Shown: positions 12,070 to 64,000 of the stretch, piece after piece
How positions within the stretch are numbered: the stretch's first letter is position 1
Layout: the number at the start of each line of letters is the position of its first letter
NCBI RefSeq assembly: GCF_042477335.2
Contig: NC_091246.1
Location: 180,975,001-181,039,000 of the forward strand
Length of the DNA stretch: 64,000 bases
Direction: 5' to 3'
DNA from: Ovis canadensis
Lineage: Eukaryota; Chordata; Mammalia; Artiodactyla; Bovidae
Notes under the pieces: generated by a model
What the model saw: only the letters and a program-made list of their open reading frames with translations
What the model was told of the DNA's origin: nothing
The model's database searches: none
Program-made: the position numbers and the translations under genes

Positions 12070-12262
12070 CTGTCATTGTTTAGTCGCTAAGTTATGTCCA
12101 ACTCTTTTGCAACCCCAAGGACTGCAGCCCACCAAGCAAGAATATTTGAGTAGGTTGCCATTTCCTTCTCCAGGGGACCTTCCTGACTCAGGGACTGAAC
12201 CCGCGTGTCCTGCCTTGGCAAGCAGATTCTTTACCACTGAGCCACCACGGAAGTCCACTGAA
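12070..12262 (-). mobile_element. BovA-type SINE
   Basis: Reverse orientation: TGTCATTGTTTAGTCGCTAA at the left, TTGCCATTTCCTTCTCCAGG in the middle and TTCTTTACCACTGAGCCACC at the right. Confidence 0.9.
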
Positions 12263-12267
12263 GGCAA

Positions 12268-12982
12268 AACAAGTCAGAGAAACAAACCTTACAAGAGATA
12301 TATAAAACTAATTTGCAGTGACATTTAATATATATACATATTTTTTTAATCAGAAGGAATACATTTAAGTCACAGTTACATGGAAAAACACAGACTAGGT
12401 GAAATTTCAGGCTTTCTCCTAGATTATTCAAAATGCTCATCAAAAGTTAATTAGTGCAATAAAGATTGCCACCAAGTGACTGAATAAACAGAATGTCATT
12501 TAGGATTCTAAAAACACAGATTCTGGGAGTAGAAGCTACTACCAAAATATCTGGAAATCTGAGTTAACAGATACTCTACTCCACTTTGCAAACTTGATAC
12601 TAATAAACATAAGTGGTCATACAGACTATGAATGCAGGGCAACAGCCTATGGGATAGTCACAGAGAAGAAATGAATGCAATCTTGAGGGAGTGAGTACAG
12701 AGAACTGCTGCTGTTTTTTTAGTCTCCTCCCTGCCCCCCCACCCTCCTCAACAAGGGCAATCTCTTTGGAGCAGAAATCTTTCAAGAGCTGAAGCCCATT
12801 CCTCTGCCCCCACCAAGATCCTATGGAGCCCATCAGAAAGTCTCTCAGATGCTGGTATGACTTGATCACTGAACAGGACAGGTCCTCTTGACAGCCTCTC
12901 AGGTTCTGACTGATACAGCTTCCTTCCCACAGAAGGGGTCAGCACTGTCTCCGAAGCCACAAGTGAAGGGACTCAAGAAGAG
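12268..12982 (-). promoter_or_regulatory. RAB3GAP1: RAB3GAP1 3' UTR, proximal part (end not resolved)
   Basis: Sequence directly after the RAB3GAP1 stop, reading leftwards. ATTAAA hexamers on the minus strand lie at 12345-12350 and 12324-12329, and a canonical AATAAA lies at about 11279-11284. I cannot say which is used. If the distal one is, the BovA SINE at about 12070-12260 is part of the mRNA. Confidence 0.5.
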
Positions 12983-63190
<50,208 letters not shown>

Positions 63191-63514
63191 CTAAGAAGTA
63201 AATGCAAAGACAATACCATGAAATGTTAGTACCCTTGTAATACCAGACACAAATTTCAAACTACTGAAATAGATGAATTACTACCTTTATGACATGGGGA
63301 TTTTCAGGTTATAGTGTTAGATATGGCACACATAAACCATCCATAAAAAAATGTATGTATGACATTCTATCCATTAAAAAGGAAAACTAAGTCACTGAAG
63401 TTATTAGAGCCAAAGGTGCGGAATTTAGGAAATCATTTTCATAGGGGAAATTCTCACAGCCTAAAACTTCAAGAGATAAATTAATGCCAGAGAACAAATT
63501 ACATTAAAATAAAG

Positions 63515-64000
63515 CTGCTTAACTCTTTGACATGAATCATAGCAAGATCCTCCATGACCCATCTCCTAGAGTAATGGAAATAAAACAAAAATAAACAAAA
63601 GGGACCAAATTAAACTTAACAGCTTTTGTACAATAAAGGAAAGTACAAGCAAGGTGAAAAGACAACCCTCAGAATGGGAGAAAATAATAGCAAAGGATAC
63701 AACTAAAAGAGGATTAATCCCCAAACTATACAAGCAGCTCATGCAGCTCAATACCAGCAAAAGAAACAATCCAGTCAAAACCTGGGCAGAATATCTAAAC
63801 AGACATGTCTCCAAAGAAGACATACAGAGGGCCAACAAACACATGAGAAGATGCTCACCATCACACACTGTTAGAGAAACGCACATCAAAACCACAATGA
63901 GGTGTCATCTTACACCAGTCAGAATGGCCATCATCAGAAAGTCTACAAACAATAAATGCTGGAGAGGGTGTGGAGAAAAGGGAACCCTCATGCACCATTG
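63515..64000 (+). mobile_element. L1 ORF2 3' fragment, continuing past the window edge
   Basis: GAATCATAGCAAGATCCTCC, AATTAAACTTAACAGCTTTT, AGACAACCCTCAGAATGGGA and ATGGCCATCATCAGAAAGTC are the highly conserved end of L1 ORF2. It is 5'-truncated at about 63515 and lies antisense to RAB3GAP1. Confidence 0.92.

Noticed and set aside
63566..63895. 109-codon minus-strand membrane-like frame at the right edge
   Set aside because: It is the antisense of an L1 ORF2 fragment. The hydrophobic character comes from the reversed L1 sequence.

Overview
The window is nuclear DNA from a ruminant, most likely a bovid (cattle, sheep or goat group). The evidence is many BovB LINE copies, Bov-tA and BOV-A2 tRNA/BovB-derived SINEs, artiodactyl CHR-type tRNA-Glu SINEs and artiodactyl L1 3' ends, on a background of old mammalian repeats (L2, MIR, MLT1-type LTRs, hAT MITEs). 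I cannot tell the species from the sequence alone.

The only functional protein gene I can support is RAB3GAP1 (Rab3 GTPase-activating protein catalytic subunit). It lies on the minus strand and fills about 13.0-63.2 kb. I located 17 coding exons, from 63190 down to the stop codon at 12983-12985. All have GT/AG borders and all splice phases agree. Together they encode about 766 residues, roughly residue 216 to the C-terminus of a ~981-residue protein. The first exons lie beyond the right edge of the window. The catalytic arginine of the family (Arg728 in human numbering) is present in the exon at 27657-27884.

Region by region: 1-12 kb is sequence downstream of RAB3GAP1 with no gene recognised. 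It holds an 18-bp palindromic tandem repeat, MLT1-type LTRs and a long, repeatedly interrupted L2. From 12.3 to 13.2 kb are the last exon and the start of the 3' UTR. The 18.6-27.7 kb intron carries a near-full-length but broken BovB (about 23.2-26.65 kb). The 31.5-43.1 kb intron carries two processed pseudogenes head to tail (ATP5PD-like, then SUMO1-like), an inverted pair of BovB 3' ends, and nested LTR, L1 and SINE insertions. The intron at 43.4-44.3 kb is mostly one LTR-like element. From 44 to 63 kb exons alternate with BovB, BOV-A2, L1, L2 and hAT copies. One stretch (54.9-55.4 kb) with a 108-codon minus-strand frame is unexplained. The last ~0.5 kb is an L1 ORF2 fragment that runs off the edge.

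I saw no CRISPR array, operon, RNA gene, or sign of an undescribed multi-gene system. The most interesting items are retroposition products: the pseudogene doublet, the SUMO1-like frame with its di-glycine end, the BovB inverted repeat, and the unexplained 54.9-55.4 kb island. Repeat edges are read by eye and are accurate to roughly 5-30 bases unless a target-site duplication is given.
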